A DNA stretch of 64,000 nt from Oscillospiraceae bacterium (GCA_020025595.1 JAHHRV010000001.1:62001-126000); one strand, 5' to 3'; shown: positions 1 to 8,129, counted from the first letter of the stretch. Program-made: numbers and translations. The notes: a model not told the origin generated them from the sequence alone.

Positions 1-1422
1 GTTTTTGGACAGCAGGTATGCAAAGCAGGCATTGCGGTATTCAAAGCACTCTTTTCTGGTCATTTTGTGCCAGGGGTGGCAGCACTCGTCGCCTTCGTTG
101 CAGGTAAACACATCCAGGTAGGAGGCCTCCAGATGGATGCCGTGGCGCAGGACTTCCTCGAAATTCCGCTTCACATAGTAGGGGGCCTGAGATGCACACA
201 GCAGCGTCTGTCTGCCGCCAGCCCACCGGGCCATATCGAAGATGGAACCGTCAGGAGCGTGACAGGCAAAGTCTTTATCGAAGGTGGGAGCATCAAAGTA
301 GTAGTCCCGGTACTGATCGTGCAGACCGAACATATAGCCGCAGTCCTGAATGGTGTCGGACAGCTCCTTCAGACCCTCCCAGCCACCGGCTTCCTTGCAG
401 GCGGGGAGATAGTCCGGGTGCTTGTTGTCATAGCCGGGATCGCCCCAGCCGTCCAGATGAAGGTACAGCTTCTTGACGCCTTTTTCCTTGTAGTGCTTGA
501 TTTCTGCGGTGCGGGTAGAGAAGGGGACCAGATGGTCGTTCTTTTCGGGCTCTTCTTCGTTGTAGTAGTAAGAACCGGGGGCCACATGGGTCTTGATGCC
601 CTTGTGAACAATGGCAGAGCCGATGAGCTTGTCCACCAGAGGGGATTTTGCGGCCTTTTCGGCAAGAGAGGTGAACAGACCGGTTTCCTTGACATAGCCC
701 CGGTAGATCTTGCACAGGTCGTTGTAGTCGCAGGAGCCAAGGAAGGAGTATTTCATGATGCGGCGGTAGCTGAGCTTACCCAGACTGGGCAGCCACCGGA
801 CGGAAACATGGGAATAGGGGCCGTTGGCGGGATGATCCACCTGATAAGCAGCATCCCAGGGGTGCTGGCAGATGGCAATATAACCGGCGCCGGGGCGAAC
901 CTGACCAAACCAGGGCATATAGGCGGCGCAGCTGCACATCTGTCCGTCGAAATGCAGTTTGTTTACCTCATTTTCCCAGGTGTTGGGCAGCAGCAGACCC
1001 TGCATGATATTGAGGACGCTGTACCAGCGGTCGCTGGGCTCCTCAAATTCCATATAGCCGGGCCAGTAGACTGCCTTGACGCAGAGTCCGTCCTCATTCA
1101 GGGGCACAAACTCAAAGAAAACATCCCCGGAGACACCTTCGATCCACACGATGGTTTCAAAGGAGAAGGGAAGTTCTACGCCGTCTACGGAAAAACCTTC
1201 GTAGGTGGAGCGGATGCCTTTGCCGATACCGGTATTCCAGGCGTGATGGGTGATGGAAGCGGCATCGGAGAAGAAAATCTCCCGGTCGTCGGTGGTGACG
1301 ATTCTCGGGCGGTAAGACTCGGCCCAGCGCCAGGTCTGTCCCTGAGCCGTCACGGAGAAAGCAAGGGTAGATTCATTCAGCTGAAGGGTTGTGTTTGCGT
1401 GTTCCACGGTCATGACACTCAT
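1..1422 (-). CDS. DUF5696-type glycosidase-like protein (3' end cut by window)
   Basis: The frame is open for 474 codons from the ATG at 1422 to the window edge with no stop, so the C-terminus is missing. AAGGAG precedes the start. The protein begins MSVMTVEHANTTLQLNE and shows no signal peptide or membrane helix, so it should be cytosolic. A beta-rich N-terminal half is followed by a TIM-barrel-like stretch containing YLHLDGWGDPGYDNKHPDY, MFGLHDQYRDYY and LEASYLDVFTC. These resemble DUF5696 proteins, which are distantly related to GH101-type glycoside hydrolases. The Asp in YLD is a plausible nucleophile (inference). The substrate cannot be read from the sequence. The family call is fairly sure, the activity is not. 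Confidence 0.7.
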   Translation of the reverse strand, partial: MSVMTVEHANTTLQLNESTLAFSVTAQGQTWRWAESYRPRIVTTDDREIFFSDAASITHHAWNTGIGKGIRSTYEGFSVDGVELPFSFETIVWIEGVSGDVFFEFVPLNEDGLCVKAVYWPGYMEFEEPSDRWYSVLNIMQGLLLPNTWENEVNKLHFDGQMCSCAAYMPWFGQVRPGAGYIAICQHPWDAAYQVDHPANGPYSHVSVRWLPSLGKLSYRRIMKYSFLGSCDYNDLCKIYRGYVKETGLFTSLAEKAAKSPLVDKLIGSAIVHKGIKTHVAPGSYYYNEEEPEKNDHLVPFSTRTAEIKHYKEKGVKKLYLHLDGWGDPGYDNKHPDYLPACKEAGGWEGLKELSDTIQDCGYMFGLHDQYRDYYFDAPTFDKDFACHAPDGSIFDMARWAGGRQTLLCASQAPYYVKRNFEEVLRHGIHLEASYLDVFTCNEGDECCHPWHKMTRKECFEYRNACFAYLLSKN

Positions 1423-1457
1423 AGAAAACACTCCTTATGTATTTAAGTCTGAGCGTT

Positions 1458-1486
1458 ATGGTACTACATTTTTTTCCATTTATCAA
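1458..1486 (-). promoter_or_regulatory. Sigma-A-type promoter for the DUF5696 gene
   Basis: On the minus strand TTGATA (1481-1486), a 17-nt spacer and TACCAT (1458-1463) lie about 36 nt upstream of the start codon. Confidence 0.55.
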
Positions 1487-1598
1487 TGCACCTGGAAGTG
1501 TTTTGAATGATTTGCTAATTTCCTTTTGCCACAGACCATTTCTTTTTTCAAAATGACCAAGTCTGCGTGCCTGCTTTGTTATATGCCATAAAATAGAG

Positions 1599-1633
1599 AA
1601 AGAGGCTGAAAACGCATGGTTTTCAGCCTCTTT
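1599..1633 (-). terminator. Terminator after tRNA-Arg
   Basis: A perfect 15-bp inverted repeat, AAAGAGGCTGAAAAC and its complement, starts directly at the tRNA 3' end. On the minus strand it is followed by a moderately T-rich tail (CTCTATTTTAT). Confidence 0.8.
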
Positions 1634-1707
1634 GGCACTCCCTGGGGGAATCGAACCCACAACAGACCCTTAGGAGGGGACCGTTATATCCATTTAACTA
1701 AGGGAGC
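1633..1707 (-). tRNA. tRNA-Arg (anticodon CCU)
   Basis: The minus strand folds as a cloverleaf with acceptor GCTCCCT pairing AGGGAGT (one G-U). The anticodon loop has CCT, the T-arm contains GGTTCGATTCC, and the 3' CCA is encoded. The anticodon reads AGG arginine codons. A strong hairpin terminator follows immediately. No convincing promoter was seen upstream. Confidence 0.93.
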
Positions 1708-1883
1708 GTGGAACATGATTATGATATGAATGCAAACAATGCCTTCTGCCGGCGGAAAGTGACTGCTGAGCAGGCCGGAGAGACCATTGCATACTGTGTT
1801 ATTGTAACGGAAAAAGGGAATCCTGTCAACATGGGAATCCCCACGGCAAACAGGAAAAAACACGCATATCTTGGAAAATCCTC

Positions 1884-1912
1884 TTTACAGAATGAGGAAA
1901 TCCCGTTATAAT
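1884..1912 (+). promoter_or_regulatory. Promoter for prfB
   Basis: TTTACA (1884-1889), 17-nt spacer, TATAAT (1907-1912). It lies 42 nt before the prfB ATG. The rest of 1708-1954 shows no convincing gene. Confidence 0.7.
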
Positions 1913-1954
1913 AATAGAAACTATGTAATTTTCACGAAATGAGAGTATTGTGTT

Positions 1955-3082
1955 ATGAATATTGAATTTGAAGCATACAAAGGAAAGCTGAACGACCTGC
2001 GTCCTGCTCTGGACGGACTTTCTGAATCTCTGAATCTGGAGGGCCTGCGCAGCGAGCTGGAGCGTCTTCATGCAATGCAGGAAGCTCCCGGTTTCTGGGA
2101 TGACCCCGAAAAGAGCCAGAAGATCGTTGTGAAGGCTAAGATCACAGAGAGCAAGATTGAACGTTATGAGAAGATGGTTGCTTCCTGGGAAGACCTGATG
2201 ACCATCTGCGAAATGGCACTGGAAGAGGACGACGATTCCATGCTGGATGAACTGAAGGAAGGCTTTGACAAGCTCTCTGAGGGCATGGAAGCCTGCCGTC
2301 TGGAAACCCTGCTGACGGGCCACTATGACAGCAACAACGCCCTGATGAGCTTCCACGCCGGTGCAGGCGGCACAGAGGCACAGGACTGGTGCCAGATGCT
2401 GTACCGTATGTACACCCGCTGGGCAGAGCGCCACGGCTTTACCTATAAGATCCTGGACTATCTGGAAGGCGATGAGGCCGGCCTGAAGAGCGCAGATATC
2501 CTGATCGAGGGCGAGAATGCCTACGGATTTTTGAAGGGCGAGAACGGCGTTCACCGCCTGGTGCGTGTATCTCCCTTCGATGCCAATGCCCGCCGTCAGA
2601 CTTCCTTCTCCGCTATCGAAGTCATCCCCGAAATCGAGGATGATTCTCAGGATGTTGAGATCAAGGCCGAAGACTACGAAATGCAGGTGTTCCGTTCCTC
2701 CGGTGCAGGCGGTCAGCACATCAACAAGACTTCCTCTGCTGTTCGTCTGATCCACAAGGCTACCGGTATTACCGTATCCTGCCAGACCGAGCGCAGCCAG
2801 TTCCAGAACAAGGAAAACTGTCTGCGTATGCTGCGTTCCAAGCTGGTCGAGATCAAGGAGCGTGAGCATCTGGATAAGATTTCTGATATCAAGGGTGTTC
2901 AGCAGAAGATCGAGTGGGGCAGCCAGATCCGTAACTACGTGTTCATGCCCTACACCCTGGTCAAGGATACCCGTACCGGCTGCGAAACCTCCAATGTCAA
3001 CGCTGTCATGGACGGCGGCCTGGATCCCTTTATCGAGAGCTACCTCAACTGCCTGGCTACCGGCAACTGGGTACAGAAGTAA
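1955..3082 (+). CDS. prfB: Peptide chain release factor 2
   Basis: This 375-aa protein is full length for RF2, which releases nascent chains at UGA and UAA codons. The stop-codon-reading motif SPF (VSPFDANARRQTSF) identifies RF2 rather than RF1. The peptidyl-tRNA hydrolysis motif GGQ is present in SSGAGGQHINKTSSAVR. In many bacteria prfB carries an in-frame UGA near codon 25 and needs a programmed +1 frameshift. Here the corresponding stretch (LRPALDGLSESLNLEGL) is continuous, so no autoregulatory frameshift is present. The ribosome site is weak (GAGAG, 9 nt before ATG). The gene is monocistronic, with its own promoter and terminator. Confidence 0.96.
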   Translation: MNIEFEAYKGKLNDLRPALDGLSESLNLEGLRSELERLHAMQEAPGFWDDPEKSQKIVVKAKITESKIERYEKMVASWEDLMTICEMALEEDDDSMLDELKEGFDKLSEGMEACRLETLLTGHYDSNNALMSFHAGAGGTEAQDWCQMLYRMYTRWAERHGFTYKILDYLEGDEAGLKSADILIEGENAYGFLKGENGVHRLVRVSPFDANARRQTSFSAIEVIPEIEDDSQDVEIKAEDYEMQVFRSSGAGGQHINKTSSAVRLIHKATGITVSCQTERSQFQNKENCLRMLRSKLVEIKEREHLDKISDIKGVQQKIEWGSQIRNYVFMPYTLVKDTRTGCETSNVNAVMDGGLDPFIESYLNCLATGNWVQK

Positions 3083-3115
3083 AGTATAGCGCCTGCCTGA
3101 GCTGCAGGTGTTGTG

Positions 3116-3149
3116 AAACCCCCGATGTGATGTCCACATCGGGGGTTTT
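3116..3149 (+). terminator. Terminator of prfB
   Basis: Stem AAACCCCCGATGTG (3116-3129) pairs with its complement (3135-3148), followed by T residues. Confidence 0.88.
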
Positions 3150-3293
3150 GTATTCAGACATGGCAGCGACCGGCATTACTCAGATTGCCATGACAGACGG
3201 ATTAACAGCTGGAAAAACAGCAAAAAAGAGCGATGCGCAGAACTTTTACGGATCTGTGTATCGCTCGTTTCATTATGACTGCAGGGGAGAGGA

Positions 3294-3326
3294 AAACAAA
3301 AAGGCTGTTGCCGAAGCAACAGCCTT
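3294..3326 (-). terminator. Terminator of the infC-rpmI-rplT operon
   Basis: On the minus strand, AAGGCTGTTGC, a TTCG tetraloop and GCAACAGCCTT are followed by TTTTGTTTT. It lies 24 nt past the rplT stop. Confidence 0.92.
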
Positions 3327-3349
3327 CTATACTTAAGCGAACTGTAAAA

Positions 3350-3703
3350 TTACAGGGCAGCCTTTGCCTTCTCAACCAGAGCTGCGAAAGCGGTGGGATC
3401 CTGAATAGCCATTTCGGACAGGCTCTTACGGTTCATCTCGATGCCAGCCTTCTTGATACCGTTCATGAAGGTGGAGTAGTTCATGCCGTAGGGAGCGACA
3501 GCAGCGCTCAGACGGGTGATCCACATTCTGCGGTAGGTACGCTTCTTCAGCTTACGACCGACGAAAGCGTAGTTGCCGGACTTCATGACAGCCTGCTTGG
3601 CCATCTTAAAGTGACGGGACTTGGAACCCCAGTAGCCCTTAGCCAGCTTCAGGGTAGCATTTCTTCTCTTGCGCGTCATCATTGCGCCTTTAACTCTTGC
3701 CAT
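3350..3703 (-). CDS. rplT: 50S ribosomal protein L20
   Basis: The 117-aa protein begins MARVKGAMMTRKRRNATLKLAKGY and is very basic, as is usual for L20. It binds 23S rRNA early in large-subunit assembly. In Firmicutes L20 also represses this operon by binding the infC leader. It is the last gene of infC-rpmI-rplT, 22 nt after rpmI, with a good AGGAGG site upstream. A strong terminator follows. Confidence 0.97.
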   Translation of the reverse strand: MARVKGAMMTRKRRNATLKLAKGYWGSKSRHFKMAKQAVMKSGNYAFVGRKLKKRTYRRMWITRLSAAVAPYGMNYSTFMNGIKKAGIEMNRKSLSEMAIQDPTAFAALVEKAKAAL

Positions 3704-3725
3704 TTATATTATCCTCCTCTTCCTA

Positions 3726-3923
3726 TTATTTGTAAGGGATCATCTTCTTGATGGTCTCGACATTGGTCACATCAGCGTAAGCGGTGGTACGCAGACGACG
3801 GGTACGCTTAGTGTCCTTCTTGGTGAGGATGTGGCTCTTGTAAGCGCGGGCTCTCTTAACCTTACCGGACTTGGTCAGGTTGAATCTCTTCTTTGCACCG
3901 CTATGGGTTTTCAGCTTGGGCAT
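3726..3923 (-). CDS. rpmI: 50S ribosomal protein L35
   Basis: The 65-aa basic protein begins MPKLKTHSGAKKRFNLTKSG, the classic L35 N-terminus. The frame is open 11 codons further upstream, but GGAAGGAG sits 8 nt before this ATG at 3923, which fixes the start. It lies between infC (39 nt upstream) and rplT, in the conserved order. L35 is a large-subunit protein needed for 50S assembly. Confidence 0.97.
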   Translation of the reverse strand: MPKLKTHSGAKKRFNLTKSGKVKRARAYKSHILTKKDTKRTRRLRTTAYADVTNVETIKKMIPYK

Positions 3924-3962
3924 AGTAGGTTCTCCTTCCGTTTCTTTCGTTGTCAAGCTCGA

Positions 3963-4481
3963 TTACTTGCTATTCTTTGGGGACAAAAACATTGCCATGA
4001 AGCGGCCATCCAGCTTGGGATTCTTTTCCATGGTGGCCACTTCGGCGCACTCTTCGGCGAAGGTGAGCAGAAGCTTCTCGCCGATATTGGTATGGGCCAT
4101 TTCACGGCCGCGGAAACGAACGCTGACCTTGACGCGGTTGCCGTCGTTCAGGAACTTCTGGGCAGCCTTGATCTTGGTGTTCAGGTCGTTTGTGTCGATA
4201 CTGGGACTCATGCGAATCTCTTTGATTTCCACGACCCGCTGATTCTTACGGGCTTCCTTTTCACGCTTCTTCTGATCGAAGCAGAACTTGGAATAGTCCA
4301 TGATCTTGCACACGGGGGGAGTGGCGTTGGGAGAGATCTTCACCAGATCCAGACCCTGCTCTTCAGCAAGCTGGTTGGCTTGTGCAGCGGACATAATACC
4401 CAGCTGGGCACCGTCTGCACCGATGACACGGAGTTCCTTGTCGCGAATCTCTTCGTTGAGCTGATGGTCTAACTTGGCTAT
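3963..4481 (-). CDS. infC: Translation initiation factor IF-3, probable AUA start
   Basis: IF-3 binds the 30S subunit, blocks premature 50S joining and rejects non-canonical start codons. The product (172 aa) contains the typical LDLVKISPNATPPVCKIMDY, EKEARKNQR and RFRGREMAH motifs, full length for the family. No ATG, GTG or TTG lies at the expected N-terminus (AKLDHQLNEEIRDKELRVI). Instead a strong site GGAGGTG is followed after 6 nt by ATA at 4481. Rare infC starts (AUU, AUA) are known to let IF-3 regulate its own translation. The frame stays open to an ATG at 4550, but that ATG lies upstream of the leader terminator hairpin and has no ribosome site. First gene of the infC-rpmI-rplT operon. 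Confidence 0.93.
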   Translation of the reverse strand: MAKLDHQLNEEIRDKELRVIGADGAQLGIMSAAQANQLAEEQGLDLVKISPNATPPVCKIMDYSKFCFDQKKREKEARKNQRVVEIKEIRMSPSIDTNDLNTKIKAAQKFLNDGNRVKVSVRFRGREMAHTNIGEKLLLTFAEECAEVATMEKNPKLDGRFMAMFLSPKNSK

Positions 4482-4634
4482 GGTAAGCACCTCCAATGAA
4501 TCAATAAAAAAGCGGATGCCAAAGCATCCGCACAGTTCCAAAATACTCAACCTTTTGCAAGGTAAGAGAAGGAATGTTAACCTCTTTGCACGATTTTGCG
4601 GGAGGTGAGGCGGATGTCAGGCCTTCTTTGTTAC
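4482..4634 (-). promoter_or_regulatory. L20-type leader of infC-rpmI-rplT
   Basis: About 150 nt separate the promoter from the infC start. The leader holds several pairing segments and ends in an attenuator-like hairpin (4505-4531) just before the infC ribosome site. Position and operon match the L20 autoregulatory leaders of Firmicutes. I infer the family from context and did not match a covariance model. Confidence 0.65.
4505..4531 (-). terminator. Leader attenuator upstream of infC
   Basis: On the minus strand, GCGGATGC, a short loop and GCATCCGC are followed by TTTTTTATTG, 24 nt before the infC start. It is a typical premature terminator for control by L20. Confidence 0.82.
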
Positions 4635-4640
4635 CTGTAC

Positions 4641-4669
4641 ATTCTAGCACAGGATTCCCTTGGTGTCAA
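4641..4669 (-). promoter_or_regulatory. Promoter of infC-rpmI-rplT
   Basis: Perfect -35 TTGACA (4664-4669), 17-nt spacer, -10 TAGAAT (4641-4646) on the minus strand. Confidence 0.88.
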
Positions 4670-4751
4670 GCGATATTTTTTATAATACTGAAAACAGTTC
4701 CGGACGGAATAATCTATTCCCGGATGGGTAGAATCATACCGGAAGATTTGA

Positions 4752-5192
4752 TCAGCCTGCCAGCACATCGGCCTTGACAACGCCGTCGGTTTTGGTCAGA
4801 TCAGCCAGAAGCTCCTCCAGAGAAACCTTCAGCTGAGCGGTTTCTGCGGTGATGGTTACCAGGGCGCAGCCGTTGGTGGGAATGGTCTGGTTGATGGTCA
4901 GAATATTGGCATGCCACTTTGCGAAGCACGCAAGAATCGCCGACAGAACGCCGGGTTCGTCATGCAGGGTCAGGTGGAATGTGATGATTCGACCGATCAT
5001 CATGTTGTGGAAGGGCAGAATGGAGTCCCGATATTTGTAGAAAGCACTGCGGCTGATATCGGTACGACGCGTGGCCTCATTTACGGTGGAAACTTCGCCG
5101 GAGTCCAGAAGCCGTTTGGCTTCGGCAACTTTCAGAAACACATCCGGCAGGGCACAGGCTTCGACAATGTAGTATTTGGGTGCGCTGGACAT
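4752..5192 (-). CDS. ACT-domain protein, PheB/UPF0735-like
   Basis: The 146-aa protein has a short N-terminal segment with a helix-turn-helix-like stretch (VSTVNEATRRTDISRSAFYKYRD). A C-terminal ACT domain follows (FHLTLHDEPGVLSAILACFAKWHANILTINQ). This architecture is that of the UPF0735 family, which includes B. subtilis PheB. ACT domains usually bind amino acids, so a regulatory role in amino-acid metabolism is likely but unproven. AGGAGG lies 8 nt before the ATG at 5192. The alternative ATG two codons upstream is only 2 nt from AGGAGG and was rejected. It is transcribed divergently from the YtvI-like gene. Confidence 0.85.
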   Translation of the reverse strand: MSSAPKYYIVEACALPDVFLKVAEAKRLLDSGEVSTVNEATRRTDISRSAFYKYRDSILPFHNMMIGRIITFHLTLHDEPGVLSAILACFAKWHANILTINQTIPTNGCALVTITAETAQLKVSLEELLADLTKTDGVVKADVLAG

Positions 5193-5247
5193 AATCATAA
5201 CCTCCTGCTGTGCGCAATTGTGTGCATTGTGTGGATAATTCTTTTGT

Positions 5248-5275
5248 ATTCTAGCATATTTTGAAAAAAATGCAA
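5248..5275 (-). promoter_or_regulatory. Promoter of the ACT-domain gene
   Basis: TTGCAT (5270-5275), 16-nt T-rich spacer, TAGAAT (5248-5253) on the minus strand. It overlaps the upstream candidate starts of the divergent permease, which supports the TTG at 5300 for that gene. Confidence 0.6.
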
Positions 5276-5299
5276 GAGGGAAGGAAAAGGGACTGCGGT

Positions 5300-6352
5300 T
5301 TGGAAAAAAAGTATGTAAGGAAAATCGGAACTTTTGCGGCGGTGTTTCTCGGAATACTTCTGGCAATACGGTACTTGTTCCCTATAGTCTTGCCGTTTTT
5401 GCTTGGACTATTCATTGCGATGATTTCTGCTCCCGGGGCGGATTTTTTGCAGGAACGCCTTCATTTGCCCAGAGCACTGGCCTGTTTCCTGGCGGTAACA
5501 CTGGAACTGGTGCTGCTGCTGGGGCTTATGTGGCTGCTGTTTGCACTGGGGTATCGGGAGCTTACGGCCCTTTCCAAGGGAATCCCGGATCTTGTTCAGC
5601 AGGTGACTGACCAAGTCGGTTTTATTCGCCAATGGCTTCTGAATTGGGTGCATCAGCTGCCTCCGGGACTGTCTGCGCCACTGGATCGCACCGTTACGGA
5701 TCTGTTCACCAGCGGCAGCATCCTGCTGGAAAAGGGGGCATCGGGGACACTATCGGTGATTGGTATGCTTCTGGGAGGAATCCCCGGCGGGGCACTCCTG
5801 CTGGGAACTGCGATAATTTCCGGATACATGATCGCAGCCCAGCTGCCAACGCTGAAGAAGAGACTTTTTTCCAGCAGACTGTGGAAAAAACAGCTGTCGG
5901 GCATCGCATTGCGCTTAAAGGAAACGGTGGGCTGCTGGCTGAAGGCCCAGGTCAAGCTGTCCGGCATCACCCTTGGGATTGTAGCGGTAGGATTGCTGCT
6001 GCTGCGGACAAAATACAGCATTTTCTGGGCAGTTCTGATTGCGCTGGTAGATGCAGTTCCTATGCTGGGAACCGGAACCATCCTGATTCCCTGGGCGCTG
6101 ATTTGCCTGCTTCAGGGAGAAACGGTGCGGGCAGTCGGCCTTGTGGGGATTTATGTGACGGCGATGACAATTCGCTCTGCTATGGAGCCAAAACTGGTTG
6201 GAAAGCAGCTGGGACTGAATCCGCTGCTGACTCTGGTGGCGCTGTATGCAGGATACAGGCTCTGGGGCGTGCTGGGGATGATCCTTTCGCCTATTCTGGC
6301 GGTAACAGCCAACCAGCTTGTAAGTATTGGAAACGAGGGCTTGAACAGTTGA
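5300..6352 (+). CDS. YtvI-like AI-2E family permease
   Basis: The protein of about 350 aa has 7-8 predicted membrane helices in the AI-2E/PerM pattern: an N-terminal pair of helices, a soluble segment (residues about 85-150), then a C-terminal helix cluster. The terminal signature is AMEPKLVGKQLGLNPLLTL followed by GVLGMILSPILA. Length and pattern fit YtvI, a sporulation-associated member. Its transported substrate is not established. The start is uncertain. TTG at 5300 is preceded by purine-rich GGAAAAGGG. An in-frame ATG at 5270 has no ribosome site and lies within the opposing promoter. The gene abuts the rluD-like gene 37 nt downstream, which has its own promoter. Confidence 0.85.
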   Translation: MEKKYVRKIGTFAAVFLGILLAIRYLFPIVLPFLLGLFIAMISAPGADFLQERLHLPRALACFLAVTLELVLLLGLMWLLFALGYRELTALSKGIPDLVQQVTDQVGFIRQWLLNWVHQLPPGLSAPLDRTVTDLFTSGSILLEKGASGTLSVIGMLLGGIPGGALLLGTAIISGYMIAAQLPTLKKRLFSSRLWKKQLSGIALRLKETVGCWLKAQVKLSGITLGIVAVGLLLLRTKYSIFWAVLIALVDAVPMLGTGTILIPWALICLLQGETVRAVGLVGIYVTAMTIRSAMEPKLVGKQLGLNPLLTLVALYAGYRLWGVLGMILSPILAVTANQLVSIGNEGLNS

Positions 6353-6368
6353 TGGGATTTGGTATAAT
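6341..6368 (+). promoter_or_regulatory. Promoter of the RluA-family gene
   Basis: TTGAAC (6341-6346), 16-nt spacer, TATAAT (6363-6368). It overlaps the last codons of the upstream permease gene. Confidence 0.72.
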
Positions 6369-6389
6369 AAACCAAAAGGAAGTGAAACC

Positions 6390-7271
6390 ATGGAACTGAA
6401 GCAGCAAGCCCGGAATTCGGGCAGGCTATCGGATATTCTAAAGCACGAGATGCGGATTTCTACGGGGCTGATGAATCGGCTGAAGTGGGATGACCGCCTG
6501 CTGGTCAACGGAATCCCTCAGCACACCAATTATATGGTAGCCCAGGGGGATGTGGTCAGTGTGATCCTGGATGAGCCGGAACCTGTATATCCGGCGGAAC
6601 ATCTGCCACTGGACATTCTTTATGAGGATGACCACATTCTGGCAGTGGACAAAGGTCCCGGAGTTCTGATTCATCCGTCCCGGAACAGAGATTCCGGAAC
6701 TCTTGCCAATGCGGTGGTGGGATATTATCAGCGAACCGGGCAGAAGTGCGCATTTCACCCAGTGACCCGGCTGGACCGAGACACTTATGGCGTGGTGCTG
6801 CTGGCGAAAAACTCCCATGTCCATGCGTTGCTCAGTGAATACCATGCCCAGGGAAAGCTGCAGAAAACCTATGAGGCGCTGGTGTTTTCAAAACCGCCTG
6901 AATCAGAGGGAACCGTGGATGCTCCCATTCAGCGACGGCCTCTGCCCAGCCTGCTGCGCTATGTCAGCCCGGACGGAAAGCCGTCCCAAACCATTTATCG
7001 GGTGAAGCAGACCTTTGAGCAGTCCAGCCTTCTGGAGCTGACTCCCGTCACCGGGCGAACGCACCAGCTGCGGATTCACTGTGCCTATATTGGCTGCCCG
7101 ATTCTGGGAGACCCCCAGTACGGCACGGAAGAATCTCAGGAGTATTCTCATCACCTAGGGCTTACATACCAGCGCCTGTGTGCCAAAAGACTGGAATTTG
7201 TCCATCCAATCACAGGAGAAACCATGCATCTGGAGTCCAGAATGCAGGCACAGATCGAAAAAAATCCCTGA
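6390..7271 (+). CDS. RluA-family pseudouridine synthase
   Basis: The 293-aa enzyme isomerises uridine to pseudouridine in rRNA or tRNA. An S4-like N-terminus (GRLSDILKHEMRISTGLMNR) precedes the catalytic domain. The catalytic Asp is in HPVTRLDRDTYGVVLLAKN. The second family motif is GRTHQLRIHCAYIGCPILGD. These define the RluA/RluD branch (large-subunit rRNA), but the exact target site cannot be told from sequence. The ribosome site AAGGAAGTGAAACC precedes the ATG. The gene has its own promoter and ends in a bidirectional terminator shared with tpiA. Confidence 0.92.
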   Translation: MELKQQARNSGRLSDILKHEMRISTGLMNRLKWDDRLLVNGIPQHTNYMVAQGDVVSVILDEPEPVYPAEHLPLDILYEDDHILAVDKGPGVLIHPSRNRDSGTLANAVVGYYQRTGQKCAFHPVTRLDRDTYGVVLLAKNSHVHALLSEYHAQGKLQKTYEALVFSKPPESEGTVDAPIQRRPLPSLLRYVSPDGKPSQTIYRVKQTFEQSSLLELTPVTGRTHQLRIHCAYIGCPILGDPQYGTEESQEYSHHLGLTYQRLCAKRLEFVHPITGETMHLESRMQAQIEKNP

Positions 7272-7293
7272 CACATGAGTGTCAGGGATTTCT
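7260..7293. terminator. Bidirectional terminator between the RluA gene and tpiA
   Basis: AATCCCTGACAC (7263-7274), loop ATGA, then the complement (7279-7290). T-rich on both sides, strongest on the minus strand (seven T), so it can stop both convergent transcripts. Confidence 0.85.
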
Positions 7294-7312
7294 GTATTCA
7301 TAAATAAGGAGA

Positions 7313-8089
7313 TCAGGCAGTGGGCTGGTTAGCAGCATTGATGATCTGCAGGAACTTCTCGGGAACCAGAGAAGCACCACCGATCAGACCGCCGTCGATG
7401 TCGGGCTGAGCCAGCAGCTCGAAAGCATTCTTCTCGTTCATGGAGCCGCCATACAGGATGGAGATAGCACGAGCGTTCTTGGAGCTGTACAGCTTGCGAA
7501 CGACGGTACGGATGTGCTCGCAGACTTCCTCAGCCTGGTCGGGAGTAGCAGTCTTGCCGGTGCCGATAGCCCAGATGGGCTCGTAAGCGATGACGACCTT
7601 GCGGATCTTGTCTTCGGAAACGCCCTGCAGGCCAGCCTTGATCTGCATTGCGATCCACTCGGAGGTGATGCCGGACTCACGCTGCTCCAGGGTCTCGCCG
7701 CAGCACATGATGGGGATCAGGCCTGCTTCCAGAGCAGCCAGAACCTTTGCATTGACATCAGCGTCGGTCTCGCCCATAGCACGGCGCTCGGAGTGGCCGA
7801 TGATGACATACTTACAGCCGGCGTCAACCAGCATATTGGTAGCGATTTCGCCGGTATATGCACCGCTGGCGTTGGCGTTGCAGTTCTCAGCGCCGATGCC
7901 TACGCGGGTCTCACGCATAGCGCGGACAGCTGCGGGGATGCAAACTGCGGGAACACACAGAGCAACATCGCACCAACGGCCCTTAGGCATCATGCCCTTG
8001 AATGCGGTCATGAATTCCTTGGTCTCGCTGGGGGTCTTGTTCATCTTCCAGTTGCCTGCGATAATAGTCTTACGATACTTTCTGTTCAT
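7313..8089 (-). CDS. tpiA: Triosephosphate isomerase
   Basis: The 258-aa cytosolic enzyme interconverts dihydroxyacetone phosphate and glyceraldehyde 3-phosphate in glycolysis. Family motifs in order: AGNWKMNKT with the catalytic Lys, VIIGHSERRAMGE with the catalytic His, and AYEPIWAIGTGKTATP with the catalytic Glu. The phosphate-binding ILYGGSMNEKNA and GGLIGGASL are also present. AAGGAG lies 8 nt before ATG 8089. An upstream in-frame ATG at 8128 has no ribosome site. It is the last gene of trmL-pgk-tpiA, 84 nt after pgk across a conspicuous hairpin. Confidence 0.97.
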   Translation of the reverse strand: MNRKYRKTIIAGNWKMNKTPSETKEFMTAFKGMMPKGRWCDVALCVPAVCIPAAVRAMRETRVGIGAENCNANASGAYTGEIATNMLVDAGCKYVIIGHSERRAMGETDADVNAKVLAALEAGLIPIMCCGETLEQRESGITSEWIAMQIKAGLQGVSEDKIRKVVIAYEPIWAIGTGKTATPDQAEEVCEHIRTVVRKLYSSKNARAISILYGGSMNEKNAFELLAQPDIDGGLIGGASLVPEKFLQIINAANQPTA

Positions 8090-8129
8090 GGTGGATTCTC
8101 CTTGTTGTATATGTTCATTACATGGCAAT

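Noticed and set aside
3150..3293. A small gene between the prfB and rplT terminators
   Set aside because: It has no ribosome site and no recognisable product, and is probably spacer.
4482..4550. An upstream ATG start for infC at 4550
   Set aside because: It precedes the attenuator hairpin, lacks a ribosome site and would add a non-family N-terminus.
5261..5299. TTG or ATG starts of the YtvI-like gene at 5261 and 5270
   Set aside because: They lie inside the promoter of the divergent gene and have no ribosome site.
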